DNA from: Lachnospiraceae bacterium
Lineage (GTDB): Bacteria > Bacillota > Clostridia > Lachnospirales > Lachnospiraceae
Length of the DNA stretch: 41,164 nucleotides
Reading direction: 5' to 3'
NCBI GenBank assembly: GCA_022792295.1
Contig: JAAWAR010000073.1
Location: forward strand, 1 to 41,164
Shown: piece by piece, positions 8,314 to 16,138 of the stretch
How the letters are laid out: each line of letters opens with the position of its first letter
Numbering within the stretch: position 1 is the first letter of the stretch
Program-made: the position numbers and the translations under genes
The notes under the pieces: model-generated
Told to the model about the DNA's origin: nothing
The model's input: the letters and a program-made list of their open reading frames with translations, nothing else
Database searches by the model: none

Positions 8314-8979
8314 TTCTGCCTGTTTTTTCGGGCTTTCAAAGATCAGGCGGAAGGACGCCTTTTTCGATTCTTCGATATGGAACGCCATCTTTTGTGCGGC
8401 CTCCTTCCAGTTGCTCTCCAGGCAGGGCCGAATGATGGCAAGGTGCTCCTTAAAAGTGTCCTCGAGGCGTTCGGCGCAGACATCCCCGGTCATGTAGCGC
8501 AGGCGCTCATTCTGCGTCAGGATGAGGTTGTAATTATGACGGATATAGATATTGGGGCAGGAGTCCACGATCGTCAGATGAAAGGCAGAATCCAGTTCAT
8601 AAAAGCGGTTATTGTCTTCCAGGCAGCCGTTACCGGTATCTGTCTGCAAAAAAATGTTGTAAAATTCCTGCAGCCGGTCCACGGGCAGCATAGAACCGTA
8701 ATTTAACAGGATATACGGTTCAAACAGGCTGCGCATTTCAAAAATCATATTAATGTCTTTGACGGAAAAAGGGGTCACGATGATCCCCTTTTTTGATTTG
8801 ATCTGTACAAGCCCTTCCTGTTCCAGGCGGCCTAATGCATCTCGAATCGGCGTGCGGCTTGAGCCCAGCTCGGAGGTCAGCATTTCTTCATTCAAAAAAG
8901 TACCCGGCGCATACTTACAGGTGACGATTTTTTCCCGGATCGCGTTATAGGCCAAAGTTTTCAGATTTGTTTTTGGCAT
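8287..8979 (-). CDS. GntR-family transcriptional regulator, FCD domain
   Basis: Metabolite-responsive DNA-binding regulator of 230 aa. The N-terminal winged helix (about 5-70) has the standard recognition segment SSRTPIRDALGRLEQEGLV. The C-terminal all-helical FCD domain (about 75-215) keeps the metal/ligand set D130, H134, H179 and H201, so it should bind a metal-chelated carboxylate or sugar-acid type effector. AGGAG lies just upstream of its ATG. It is transcribed towards hemW. Its promoter carries a near-perfect palindrome over the -10 box, suggesting autoregulation. Its target genes are not evident, though the catabolic operon at 10.6-14 kb is the nearest plausible one. Confidence 0.9.
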   Translation of the reverse strand: MPKTNLKTLAYNAIREKIVTCKYAPGTFLNEEMLTSELGSSRTPIRDALGRLEQEGLVQIKSKKGIIVTPFSVKDINMIFEMRSLFEPYILLNYGSMLPVDRLQEFYNIFLQTDTGNGCLEDNNRFYELDSAFHLTIVDSCPNIYIRHNYNLILTQNERLRYMTGDVCAERLEDTFKEHLAIIRPCLESNWKEAAQKMAFHIEESKKASFRLIFESPKKQAELFFSIEAK

Positions 8980-9022
8980 GGAGACATCTCCTCCGATTGG
9001 TTGGTTTTATTTGCTGCAGTAT

Positions 9023-9058
9023 TGTAAAAATTTTAACATGAATCCGTGAAGTTTTCAA
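9023..9058 (-). promoter_or_regulatory. GntR promoter with overlapping palindromic operator
   Basis: On the minus strand, TTGAAA (9053-9058), a 17-nt spacer and TAAAAT (9030-9035) with an extended TGT form a good sigma-A promoter. A 16-bp near-perfect palindrome, TGTAAAAATTTTAACA (9023-9038), covers the -10. Seven of eight half-site positions are symmetric and the TGT/ACA ends resemble GntR/FCD operators, so self-repression is likely. Confidence 0.6.
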
Positions 9059-9062
9059 GGTT

Positions 9063-9323
9063 TTAAATTACAACGCAGGGAGAGCCTCTGCGGCTGTTTT
9101 GCGCGGGCTTTATCCTGCTGAATAGATGAAATATACCCAATATATTTAAAAACAAAAGATTAAAAATCCGGATCTTAAACAGGGAATCCACTTTGCTGAA
9201 ATCCTCAGGCATCGCAAAGTTTCCGGCAGCAGGCATGTTTTTGGCTGCCTCCGGTTTAAACAGCGGCAAAAGTCCTGCAGCAAACTCATGCCCCCAGAGT
9301 TTCTTGTCAAATGTGGCCCGCAT
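9063..9323 (-). pseudogene. possible C-terminal gene fragment
   Basis: An 86-codon frame with protein-like composition in its first half (FDKKLWGHEFAAG, then PEAAKNMPAAG and MPEDFSKVDSLFK), followed by a less convincing basic tail. There is no ribosome-binding site before the ATG, and the frame stays open only a few codons further upstream. It could be the surviving end of a metabolic gene once controlled by the neighbouring regulators, but I do not recognise the family. Confidence 0.25.
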
Positions 9324-9381
9324 GATCGAAAAACGGAGAGGGGCAGATTTCGATTAAAAGAGAGGATACAGGGTCCCTCTG

Positions 9382-10374
9382 CTATGCGTCCTGTCTTTTT
9401 TTACATTCCGGTAAAAATCCCTGCTCCTGCCCTGCCGGCAGCCGCTGCGAATCGCCCAGTACCTCCTTAAGTGTCTCGATAAACAGCTTGGACAGCCGGG
9501 TCAGGCAGGCGGTTTTCGGGTAAACAACCGAGACGGGCTGTATCATCTCGGGAAGATCCACAATGAAATAGGTAAGGTTTTGGTCCCGGCTTCCTGCCTT
9601 GGCTCCCTCGGCAGGGACAAAGGTGCAGGCGATGCCGGTGGCGGCGAGGTTAATGGCCGTGGTGAGATTGGCAGTTTCCAACAGTATGTTCGGCTCGACG
9701 TTGTTTTTGCCGAGTGCGTATGTGACGGCATGTGTGAAGTTCTGGCCGGGCTTTGTGAGGATGAGCGGGATTTGGCTTAAAAAGGGGAGCGGGACGCAAG
9801 GATGGCCGTCGATGTAGGAGCAATGTTCCAACATGCCGGCCTCACAGGCGGAACCTGCGGGCACGGCTAAAAGGATGCGTTCCTTGAAAATGGTTTCACA
9901 GATCAGCTTGTTGTAGGAAAGCGTGAGCGGGAGATTCATGACGGCAATATCGAGCTTGTCGTTTAACAGCGCAGTCTCCAGCTGCGAGGAACGGCCCTCG
10001 GTCAGCTCGAGATGGATTTTGGGATATTTTTTATGGAAAACAGGGAACACGTCAGGCAGCAGGCAGGAGCCGCGCCAGAGTGCCAGACCGAGGCGGAGCC
10101 GTCCGCTCTCGAAATTCTGTACGTCGTGAAACTCCCGGCGGATGGTCTCCGAAAGGCGCAGCATCTGGCAGACATACTGGTAGTATTGCTCCCCAAACCA
10201 GGTAAGGCGCAGGGGCGAAGTGCGGTGATTGAAAAGCTCGACGCCAAGATAGCCCTCCAGGCGTTTTATATACTGGCTTAGATAGGGCTGGGAGACGTAG
10301 AGCTGTTCGGAGGCACGCATGAGGCTTTTGGCCTCCACGATGGCGGCGAAGTATTCAGGATGGTTGAAGATCAT
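9382..10374 (-). CDS. LysR-family transcriptional regulator
   Basis: 330-aa regulator with the LysR N-terminal winged helix (about 1-60; LMRASEQLYVSQPYLSQYIKRLEGYLGVELFNH contains the HTH) and a periplasmic-binding-like effector domain (about 90-300). The C-terminal tail of about 20 hydrophilic residues is longer than usual. A run of G (GGGGGG) about 7 nt before the ATG serves as ribosome-binding site. It is divergent from the CitMHS-MBL-amidohydrolase operon, the classic LysR arrangement, and therefore probably activates that operon in response to its substrate. Confidence 0.92.
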   Translation of the reverse strand: MIFNHPEYFAAIVEAKSLMRASEQLYVSQPYLSQYIKRLEGYLGVELFNHRTSPLRLTWFGEQYYQYVCQMLRLSETIRREFHDVQNFESGRLRLGLALWRGSCLLPDVFPVFHKKYPKIHLELTEGRSSQLETALLNDKLDIAVMNLPLTLSYNKLICETIFKERILLAVPAGSACEAGMLEHCSYIDGHPCVPLPFLSQIPLILTKPGQNFTHAVTYALGKNNVEPNILLETANLTTAINLAATGIACTFVPAEGAKAGSRDQNLTYFIVDLPEMIQPVSVVYPKTACLTRLSKLFIETLKEVLGDSQRLPAGQEQGFLPECKKRQDA

Positions 10375-10394
10375 GAGACAGCCCCCCTTTTTTT

Positions 10395-10420
10395 AGATTA
10401 TTATAAAATAGTTATAATCT
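10395..10420. promoter_or_regulatory. candidate LysR operator
   Basis: AGATTAT (10395-10401) and ATAATCT (10414-10420) form a perfect 7-bp inverted repeat with a 12-nt spacer. A second, nested repeat ATTATAA-N5-TTATAAT (10400-10418) fits the T-N11-A pattern. It lies 21-46 bp upstream of the lysR start and just upstream of the divergent promoter, the usual place for a LysR recognition site. Confidence 0.5.
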
Positions 10421-10438
10421 ATATATTACCTTACATCT

Positions 10439-10467
10439 TTGACGAATGCAATAAGAAATGATAAGAT
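10439..10467 (+). promoter_or_regulatory. promoter of the CitMHS operon
   Basis: TTGACG (10439-10444), 17 nt, TAAGAT (10462-10467) with extended TGA. The transcript would have a leader of about 160 nt before the transporter start. I see no riboswitch signature in that leader. Confidence 0.65.
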
Positions 10468-10634
10468 ACCTGTAGAAAGCAGGAAAAAGTGCACAAGATT
10501 GCTGGAAACCGAGCGGGAATATTCGGGAAAAAAGGATATTTGGGAAAAGAATGGGAAAGCGCGCTCATAGATTTTACCAAAACGAAAAGCAATGAATATT
10601 AGGTAAATACTTATATTATGAGGGGAGAAATGAC

Positions 10635-11936
10635 ATGATCGCGTTAATCGGATTGATTATGTTCGTCGTATCATCGTACCTGGCACTCAGTAAAAAAATG
10701 CATCTGATGGTTCCGTTTATTGTGGTTCCCGTGATTGCCTCCATGTTCTGCGGGTTTTCCTTTACAGAGACCATGGAATTCGCGGCGGGTGGCGTGAACG
10801 GCGTATTCAACACGGTGCTGCTGTGCGTGTTTGCCGTGCTGTACTTCAGCGTCTTATCGGAGACCGGCATGTTTGACATTATGGTAAGCCGGCTTGTAGG
10901 CGTGACAAAAGGAAATATTTATATCGTCATGATCGTAACAATTCTGGTAGGCTTTATCGGACATCTGGATGGCGCGTATAATACGACCTACCTGATTACG
11001 ATTCCGGCTTTGGCTCCTCTATATAAGAAGCTGAACATTGACCGGCGCTGTCTGGTGCTTTTGGTATCTTTGGCTGCCGCGCCGATGACGGCGATGGCCT
11101 GGGCGCAGCCGGCAAAGCTGACTGTGTTTGATGCGTCGATCGACCCGGTTCTCATGACAAACAGCCAGCTTCCGATCATCGGTATCATGCTTGCCCTCGC
11201 GATTGCATACGCAGTGGGCTGCGGACAGTATTATTCAAAAAGGAACGCCAGAGAGCTCGCTGCTATGAAAGCCTCTTTTGAGAGCGGGGAAGGGGCGAAG
11301 GGAGTGGATTTTTCCGGAAACCCGCTTGCAAGACCGCAGCTCTTTTGGATCAATTTCCTGCTGTTTGCCGTGTCACTCGGCTGCTTTGTGTTCCTGACCC
11401 AGGTAAAAACGTATCTGCTTTTTATGCTGTTTTCAGCTGCAGCCCTGTTGATCAATTACCACAAGCAGAGCGAACAGAACCAGATCGTAAGAAAATATTC
11501 TTCGACGATGCTGGCTCCCGGAATCCTGTTTATGGGAATCGGCGTCATGGTCGGAATCTTAAACGGAACCGGGATGGTGACGGCAATGGTCGATGTGGTG
11601 CTCTCGGTTGTACCGGAGTCGATGGCAAGATATACACACGTTTTATATAAAATCCTGGTGCTGCCGCTCGAAATTTTCATTCCGTATCAGGCGTTCCAGA
11701 GCATGAATCCGCTTCTTCTGGGAATCGGCGCGGGCTGCGGGCTGACCGCCTACCAGGTTCTGACGGTTCAGTGCATTACATATCTGAATCCCTGCTCCCC
11801 GCTCGTTGCGGCTAACAACCTGGCCTGTGAGCTGGCCGAGGTGGACATCATCAAGCAGGTGAAATATTCCGTTGTTCCGTGCTTGGCATTTAACACAATT
11901 TCCGCCCTGCTGTGCGTTATCTTTAGACTCGCATAA
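10635..11936 (+). CDS. CitMHS-family organic acid transporter
   Basis: Polytopic inner-membrane protein of 433 aa in the CitMHS/ion-transporter superfamily. Members move metal-complexed citrate or other carboxylates by proton symport. About a dozen hydrophobic segments are visible. The conserved GHLDGAYNTTYLITIPALAPLYKKL stretch, an Ala-rich loop before WAQPAKL, and a mirrored second half with NPLLLGIGAG and NPCSPLVAANNLACE fit the two-repeat architecture. GAGGGGAG precedes the ATG. It heads an operon with two hydrolases, so the imported compound is probably an acylated or cyclic acid that is hydrolysed inside. Citrate itself is not implied. Confidence 0.85.
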   Translation: MIALIGLIMFVVSSYLALSKKMHLMVPFIVVPVIASMFCGFSFTETMEFAAGGVNGVFNTVLLCVFAVLYFSVLSETGMFDIMVSRLVGVTKGNIYIVMIVTILVGFIGHLDGAYNTTYLITIPALAPLYKKLNIDRRCLVLLVSLAAAPMTAMAWAQPAKLTVFDASIDPVLMTNSQLPIIGIMLALAIAYAVGCGQYYSKRNARELAAMKASFESGEGAKGVDFSGNPLARPQLFWINFLLFAVSLGCFVFLTQVKTYLLFMLFSAAALLINYHKQSEQNQIVRKYSSTMLAPGILFMGIGVMVGILNGTGMVTAMVDVVLSVVPESMARYTHVLYKILVLPLEIFIPYQAFQSMNPLLLGIGAGCGLTAYQVLTVQCITYLNPCSPLVAANNLACELAEVDIIKQVKYSVVPCLAFNTISALLCVIFRLA

Positions 11937-11965
11937 AAAGAGGAGAAATAAGAGGAGGATTTATC

Positions 11966-12802
11966 ATGGAAAAGGCAGTAAAAATCACACCGAAAAACAT
12001 CGTCGAAGATTCCAGGGAAAGGCCCTGGAAGGTGGAGACCGCGCCGTTTCGTGTGGCGCCGCACATCTATTACGTAGGGAATACATGGGTCGGCTGCTTC
12101 CTGTTGGAGAGCTCCAAGGGGCTTGCGCTCATTGACACGGCGGTCGTAGAAACGCTCTATCTCCTGCTGGAGTCAATCCGCAGGCTTGGCTTTGACCCGA
12201 AAGACATCAAAAAGATTTTCTTAAGCCATGCGCATATGGATCATGACGGTGCGGCGCGCCATTTAAAGGAGCTTACAGGAGCCGAGATCTACTTAGCAAA
12301 GGAGGATGACGAGTGGCGGAGGCGCCCGGAGGCGGATATGAGCTCCAGCGGCTTCAAGATTGTGCCGTACGAGGTGGATCATTACTACGACGATGAGACG
12401 CCGATCGTTATGGGCGGGCTGACCATACGCACCCGTCTCAGCGCGGGACATACGCCGGGGACAACGTCCTTTTTTGTGGACACGAAGGATGAGGAGGGGA
12501 AGACGCTTACCTGGGCCATGCACGGCGGGGTCGGCGTCAACACGATGAACACGGCCTACCTGACAAAGGTACATCTGCCGCTTTCCCTGCAGGAGAACTT
12601 TTTCGCAGGCTGCGAGGCAATGAAGTCGATTCACGTGGACATCTGCACGCCGAGCCATCCGGCGCATTCGGATATGCTGGAACGCGTCCGGGAGGATCAC
12701 ATGGACTACCGTCCGTTTGTGGATGAGAATAAATGGCCTGCTTTCTTAGACGAGCGCGCCAATTCGCTGCGCTCGGTCCTGGAGGCGGAGAAAAGAGGGT
12801 AA
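11966..12802 (+). CDS. metallo-beta-lactamase-fold hydrolase
   Basis: 278-aa cytosolic MBL-fold hydrolase with no signal peptide. The metal motif SHAHMDHDG gives H88, H90, D92 and H93. The third-histidine segment AGHTPGTTSFFV (about 159) and a late histidine-containing PSHPAHSD segment complete the site. It differs from true beta-lactamases by an N-terminal strand WVGCFLLESSKGLALIDTA, typical of glyoxalase II/lactonase-like members. GGAGGA sits 6 nt before the ATG. Its place between a transporter and an amidohydrolase suggests hydrolysis of an ester, lactone or thioester in the same pathway; the substrate is unknown. Confidence 0.85.
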   Translation: MEKAVKITPKNIVEDSRERPWKVETAPFRVAPHIYYVGNTWVGCFLLESSKGLALIDTAVVETLYLLLESIRRLGFDPKDIKKIFLSHAHMDHDGAARHLKELTGAEIYLAKEDDEWRRRPEADMSSSGFKIVPYEVDHYYDDETPIVMGGLTIRTRLSAGHTPGTTSFFVDTKDEEGKTLTWAMHGGVGVNTMNTAYLTKVHLPLSLQENFFAGCEAMKSIHVDICTPSHPAHSDMLERVREDHMDYRPFVDENKWPAFLDERANSLRSVLEAEKRG

Positions 12803-12805
12803 AAC

Positions 12806-13954
12806 ATGGATTCTCTGTTGATTCGGAACGGTACGATTGTGGACGCAGAGCAGGGAAGGACCTTTGAGGCGGACCTTGCGGTGAGGGACGGGAAGATCAC
12901 CCGGATCGGGAGAGGGCTTTTTGGACGTGCCGTGCAGGAGATCGACGCTGCGGGCTGCCTGGTGACGCCGGGACTCATCGACCATCATGTGCATCTTTTT
13001 CCGATGTCAAAGATCGGAATCCCCGGGGAGGCGGTCTGCTTCTCCTCGGGTGTGACGACGGCAGCGGATGCAGGCAGCGCGGGCTGCGGGACGTACGAGG
13101 AGGTCATCCGGCCGCTTCTAGGCGGGAAGCTGGAGGTCAAGTCGTATGTGAACGTCTGCACGACAGGTCTTGATGGCCTGCCGGAACAGACGGAGGACGT
13201 GCGGCCGGAAAGAATGGACGCGGGGCGGCTTTGCGAGCTGTTTGCAGAACGGAAAGATGAGCTTTTGGGGATTAAGCTGCGTACGAGCCGCGAGATCGTG
13301 CGTGAGCTTGGATTTGGACCGCTCAAGGCGGCCGTGGCTCTTGGCGAGCGGCTTGGCGTACCGCTCATGGTCCATATCACCGACCCGCCGGGACCGTTAA
13401 ATACACTGCTTTCGATGCTGCGCCCGGGGGATATCGTGACGCACATGTACCAGAATACCGGCTTTAGCCTGCTGAAGGACAAAAAGGTGATGGAAGAAGC
13501 GTATCAGGCAAGAAAACGGGGGATTTTATTTGAGGCGGCGGACGCACGGGCACATTTCTCGTTTGAGGTGTGCGAGCAGGCGTTTCGGGAGGGTTTCTTC
13601 CCGGACTTCATCGGGACTGACCTGACGAAATTCAGCATGTACCAGCGCCCGACTTCGTTCAGCCTAGCGATGCAGCTTTCAAAATATACGCATCTGGGCA
13701 TGGAATTTGCCGAGGTGATCCGGTGCATGAGCTGGAATCCGGCGGTCGATATGGGGATCGCGGACCGTGTGGGGAGCTTGGCGGTCGGCAAGCAGGCGGA
13801 TATTGCCGTTTTCCGGCCCTGTGAGGCCAGGAATGTGTTTGGAGACCGCCCATTTGCGGATAGAACCAGAGAGGAACGGGAGGGAGAGCACTTGTACCTT
13901 CCTGTGGTCACGGTGAAAAAGGGCGAGATGGTATATCGGAGTCTGCTGTTTTAA
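12806..13954 (+). CDS. amidohydrolase/deacetylase-family metallohydrolase
   Basis: 382-aa TIM-barrel amidohydrolase of the dihydroorotase-like deacetylase group (COG3964/EF0837-like). An N-terminal beta-sandwich part (MDSLLIRNGTIVD) precedes the barrel. The bimetal set is complete: H61 and H63 in GLIDHHVH, the carbamylatable K157 in GIKLRTS, H190, H213 and D272 in FIGTD. The C-terminus returns to the sandwich (GSLAVGKQADIAVF). Family members hydrolyse acetylated hydroxy or amino acids, so cleavage of an acyl group from the imported compound is plausible. It starts 3 nt after the MBL gene stop. Confidence 0.87.
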   Translation: MDSLLIRNGTIVDAEQGRTFEADLAVRDGKITRIGRGLFGRAVQEIDAAGCLVTPGLIDHHVHLFPMSKIGIPGEAVCFSSGVTTAADAGSAGCGTYEEVIRPLLGGKLEVKSYVNVCTTGLDGLPEQTEDVRPERMDAGRLCELFAERKDELLGIKLRTSREIVRELGFGPLKAAVALGERLGVPLMVHITDPPGPLNTLLSMLRPGDIVTHMYQNTGFSLLKDKKVMEEAYQARKRGILFEAADARAHFSFEVCEQAFREGFFPDFIGTDLTKFSMYQRPTSFSLAMQLSKYTHLGMEFAEVIRCMSWNPAVDMGIADRVGSLAVGKQADIAVFRPCEARNVFGDRPFADRTREEREGEHLYLPVVTVKKGEMVYRSLLF

Positions 13955-14232
13955 TCCCAGCAGGAAGCGCTTCGGGCCTTGAAGGCGCGGAAGGCATGTG
14001 AGAATGAAAATCCGAGAGCATGACACCTGGGCTCATCGGCTTTGGCAATACGACCGAGGCCGCACACCGCGCGCTGTTCTTTGCGGCGGTGGGGTCCGGG
14101 AGGTTTTTGGAGGAAAAATTCCGGCGTGGCCGGTTCACGGCATAGACTATGAGACGGCAAAATCTATACGGACACGAAGATGCCGGACGGAAAGCCGGCG
14201 GGGATATTTGACTATTGATTTGGAGATTATTC
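13955..14232. other. intergenic stretch before the gcv promoter
   Basis: No convincing gene. One 41-codon frame (14020-14145) begins with a Rossmann-like LIGFGNTTEAAHRAL but lacks a good ribosome-binding site and stops early; it may be a remnant. No clear terminator follows the amidohydrolase gene. Confidence 0.4.
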
Positions 14233-14261
14233 TTGCCAATCCTCCCCCCTTATGGTACAAT
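14233..14261 (+). promoter_or_regulatory. promoter of the glycine cleavage operon
   Basis: TTGCCA (14233-14238), a 17-nt spacer and TACAAT (14256-14261) with a TGG extended -10. The transcript starts about 25 nt before the first riboswitch aptamer. Confidence 0.8.
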
Positions 14262-14290
14262 AAAAACAATCATTTTTCGGCTGATGGATT

Positions 14291-14441
14291 CGGGAGAGAC
14301 TGTGTGAGGCAGCGCCGAAGGGGAAGAAACTCTCAGGCAAAAGGGACCGGATCCGGACGAACCCCTGGAAAGGTGTTAAGTCACCACCAACGAGGCAGCT
14401 TCTCCGCATGGAGGAGGAATCTTTCAGGTAAAAAGACAGGG
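14291..14441 (+). ncRNA. tandem glycine riboswitch
   Basis: Two consecutive glycine aptamers. Aptamer 1 (about 14292-14356) has GGGAGAG, the GCGCCGAAGGGG core and ACTCTCAGGCAAAAGGGACCGG. Aptamer 2 (about 14363-14441) has CTGGAAAG, the CACCAACGAGGCAGC core and CTTTCAGGTAAAAAGACAGGG. P1 of aptamer 2 pairs CCCTG (14363-14367) with CAGGG (14437-14441). The class binds glycine and normally switches glycine cleavage genes on. Here the 3' strand of P1 is also the start of the terminator stem, so ligand-stabilised P1 would block termination. Confidence 0.95.
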
Positions 14442-14472
14442 CACATAGCTTATTTGCTGTGTGCTCTTTTTT
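14438..14472 (+). terminator. riboswitch expression-platform terminator
   Basis: Stem AGGGCACATAGC (14438-14449) with GCTGTGTGCTCT (14456-14467), loop TTATTT, followed by a T-run to 14472. Its first bases belong to P1 of aptamer 2, making terminator and glycine-bound aptamer mutually exclusive. This predicts an ON switch. Confidence 0.88.
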
Positions 14473-14569
14473 GTTTTATAGGAAAGTGCGTCCTATGAAA
14501 CAAAAACGCTCCGCAGGGATCGCACTGCGGCGGAAAGGAAAGCTAAAAAATAAAAAAGGAGAGCTACAT

Positions 14570-15658
14570 ATGGAATTAAAGACACCTCTCTATGACACAC
14601 ATGTCAAGTACGGCGGGAAGATCGTACCGTTTGCCGGGTATTTGCTCCCGGTGCAGTACGAGTCAGGCGTAATCCGGGAGCATCAGGCGGTGCGCACGGG
14701 CTGCGGCCTTTTTGACGTATCCCACATGGGCGAGATCACCTGCATCGGGCCGGATGCACTGGCGAACTTAAACCGTATGATGACGAACGACTTTGCCGGC
14801 ATGTACGACGGACAGGCCAGATACAGTCCGATGTGTCATGAGAACGGCGGCGTAGTCGATGACCTGATCGTCTACAAGATTCGTGACGACCATTATTTTA
14901 TTGTCGTGAATGCAGCCAATAAGGACAAAGATTTCGCGTGGATGAAGGAGCATATGGCAGGGGATGCGGTCTTTACTGACATTTCGGATACGGTCGGGCA
15001 GCTCGCACTCCAGGGTCCCAGGGCGAAGGAGATTCTTTTAAAGCTCACAGACGAAGAACTGCTTCCGAAGAAATATTATAGCTGCAATCCGCATGCAAAA
15101 GCGGCAGAGATACCGTGTGTGATTTCAAAAACCGGTTACACGGGGGAGGATGGCTATGAACTCTATATGGCGGCTGACAGGGCGGCCGAAATGTGGGAGG
15201 CTCTCATGGAAGCCGGAAAGGAAGAAGGCTTAATCCCCTGCGGGCTCGGTGCAAGAGATACGCTGCGGCTGGAAGCCGCCATGCCGCTCTACGGGCATGA
15301 GATGGACGAGACGGTCACGCCGTTTGAGGCAGGGCTTGGTTTTGCCGTCAAAATGGCGAAGGAGGACTTCATCGGAAAAGCCGCTCTTGCGGAGCAGAAA
15401 GCTCCCAAACGGGTCCGCGTCGGTTTGAAAGTCACCGGGCGCGGAATCATCCGCGAGCATCAGCCGGTGTTTGCCGGTGCGCGTCAGATCGGGATGACAA
15501 CCTCCGGGACGCATGCGCCGCAGCTTGGCTATCCCATTGCCATGGCGCTCGTAAACGCAGAGGATGCCACAACCGGGACGGCAATAGAGGCGGAGGTGCG
15601 CGGCAGACGGGTCAGCGCCGAGATTGTGCCGCTTCCGTTCTATAAGAAAAAGAAATAA
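14570..15658 (+). CDS. gcvT: glycine cleavage T-protein (aminomethyltransferase)
   Basis: Transfers the methylene group from aminomethyl-lipoyl GcvH to tetrahydrofolate and releases ammonia. The 362-aa length is typical. Visible landmarks are [12 protein letters not shown] at the N-terminus, FDVSHMGE, the folate-site segment [13 protein letters not shown] (D97/D98) and the C-terminal GxTTSGT and LGYPIAMA motifs. I chose the ATG at 14570, preceded by AAAGGAGAG, instead of an in-frame ATG at 14459 that lies within the riboswitch terminator and would add an unrelated basic extension. Confidence 0.95.
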   Translation: MELKTPLYDTHVKYGGKIVPFAGYLLPVQYESGVIREHQAVRTGCGLFDVSHMGEITCIGPDALANLNRMMTNDFAGMYDGQARYSPMCHENGGVVDDLIVYKIRDDHYFIVVNAANKDKDFAWMKEHMAGDAVFTDISDTVGQLALQGPRAKEILLKLTDEELLPKKYYSCNPHAKAAEIPCVISKTGYTGEDGYELYMAADRAAEMWEALMEAGKEEGLIPCGLGARDTLRLEAAMPLYGHEMDETVTPFEAGLGFAVKMAKEDFIGKAALAEQKAPKRVRVGLKVTGRGIIREHQPVFAGARQIGMTTSGTHAPQLGYPIAMALVNAEDATTGTAIEAEVRGRRVSAEIVPLPFYKKKK

Positions 15659-15675
15659 AAAAAGGAGAGAAAACC

Positions 15676-16059
15676 ATGAATTTTCCGAAAGAATTAAAGT
15701 ACAGCAGATCGCACGAGTGGGTATTGTACGAGCAGGGCGGGACCGTTCGCATCGGCATTACGGATTATGCGCAAAAAGAGCTGGGGGATCTGGTATTTGT
15801 CAATCTGCCCGAGGAGGGGGATCCCGTTACGGCCGGCGAGGCGCTGGGAGACGTTGAGTCCGTAAAGGCAGTCTCGGACATTTATTCCCCCGTAACTGGG
15901 ACTGTGATAGAGATCAATGAGGAGCTTTTAGACGCTCCGCAGAAAATAAACGAGGATCCGTATGGCGCATGGTTTATCCGGGTGGAAAATGTGACCGGTA
16001 CGGAGGAACTCCTCGATGCGGCTGCTTATGAGGCTTTTACAAAAGAGGAGAAACAGTAA
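15676..16059 (+). CDS. gcvH: glycine cleavage H-protein
   Basis: 127-aa lipoyl carrier that shuttles the aminomethyl group between P, T and L proteins. The lipoylation site is K64 in [18 protein letters not shown], inside the beta-hairpin of the lipoyl domain. N-terminal SRSHEW and [16 protein letters not shown] are standard. GGAGAG lies 6 nt before the ATG. A lipoate-protein ligase gene three genes downstream can modify this lysine. Confidence 0.97.
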   Translation: MNFPKELKYSRSHEWVLYEQGGTVRIGITDYAQKELGDLVFVNLPEEGDPVTAGEALGDVESVKAVSDIYSPVTGTVIEINEELLDAPQKINEDPYGAWFIRVENVTGTEELLDAAAYEAFTKEEKQ

Positions 16060-16138
16060 CCTGCAAAGAAGAATTGTCCGTATGCGGCAGCAAAAATATC
16101 CAAAGCCGCATACGGCGAATCAACAGGAGGTATCATAC

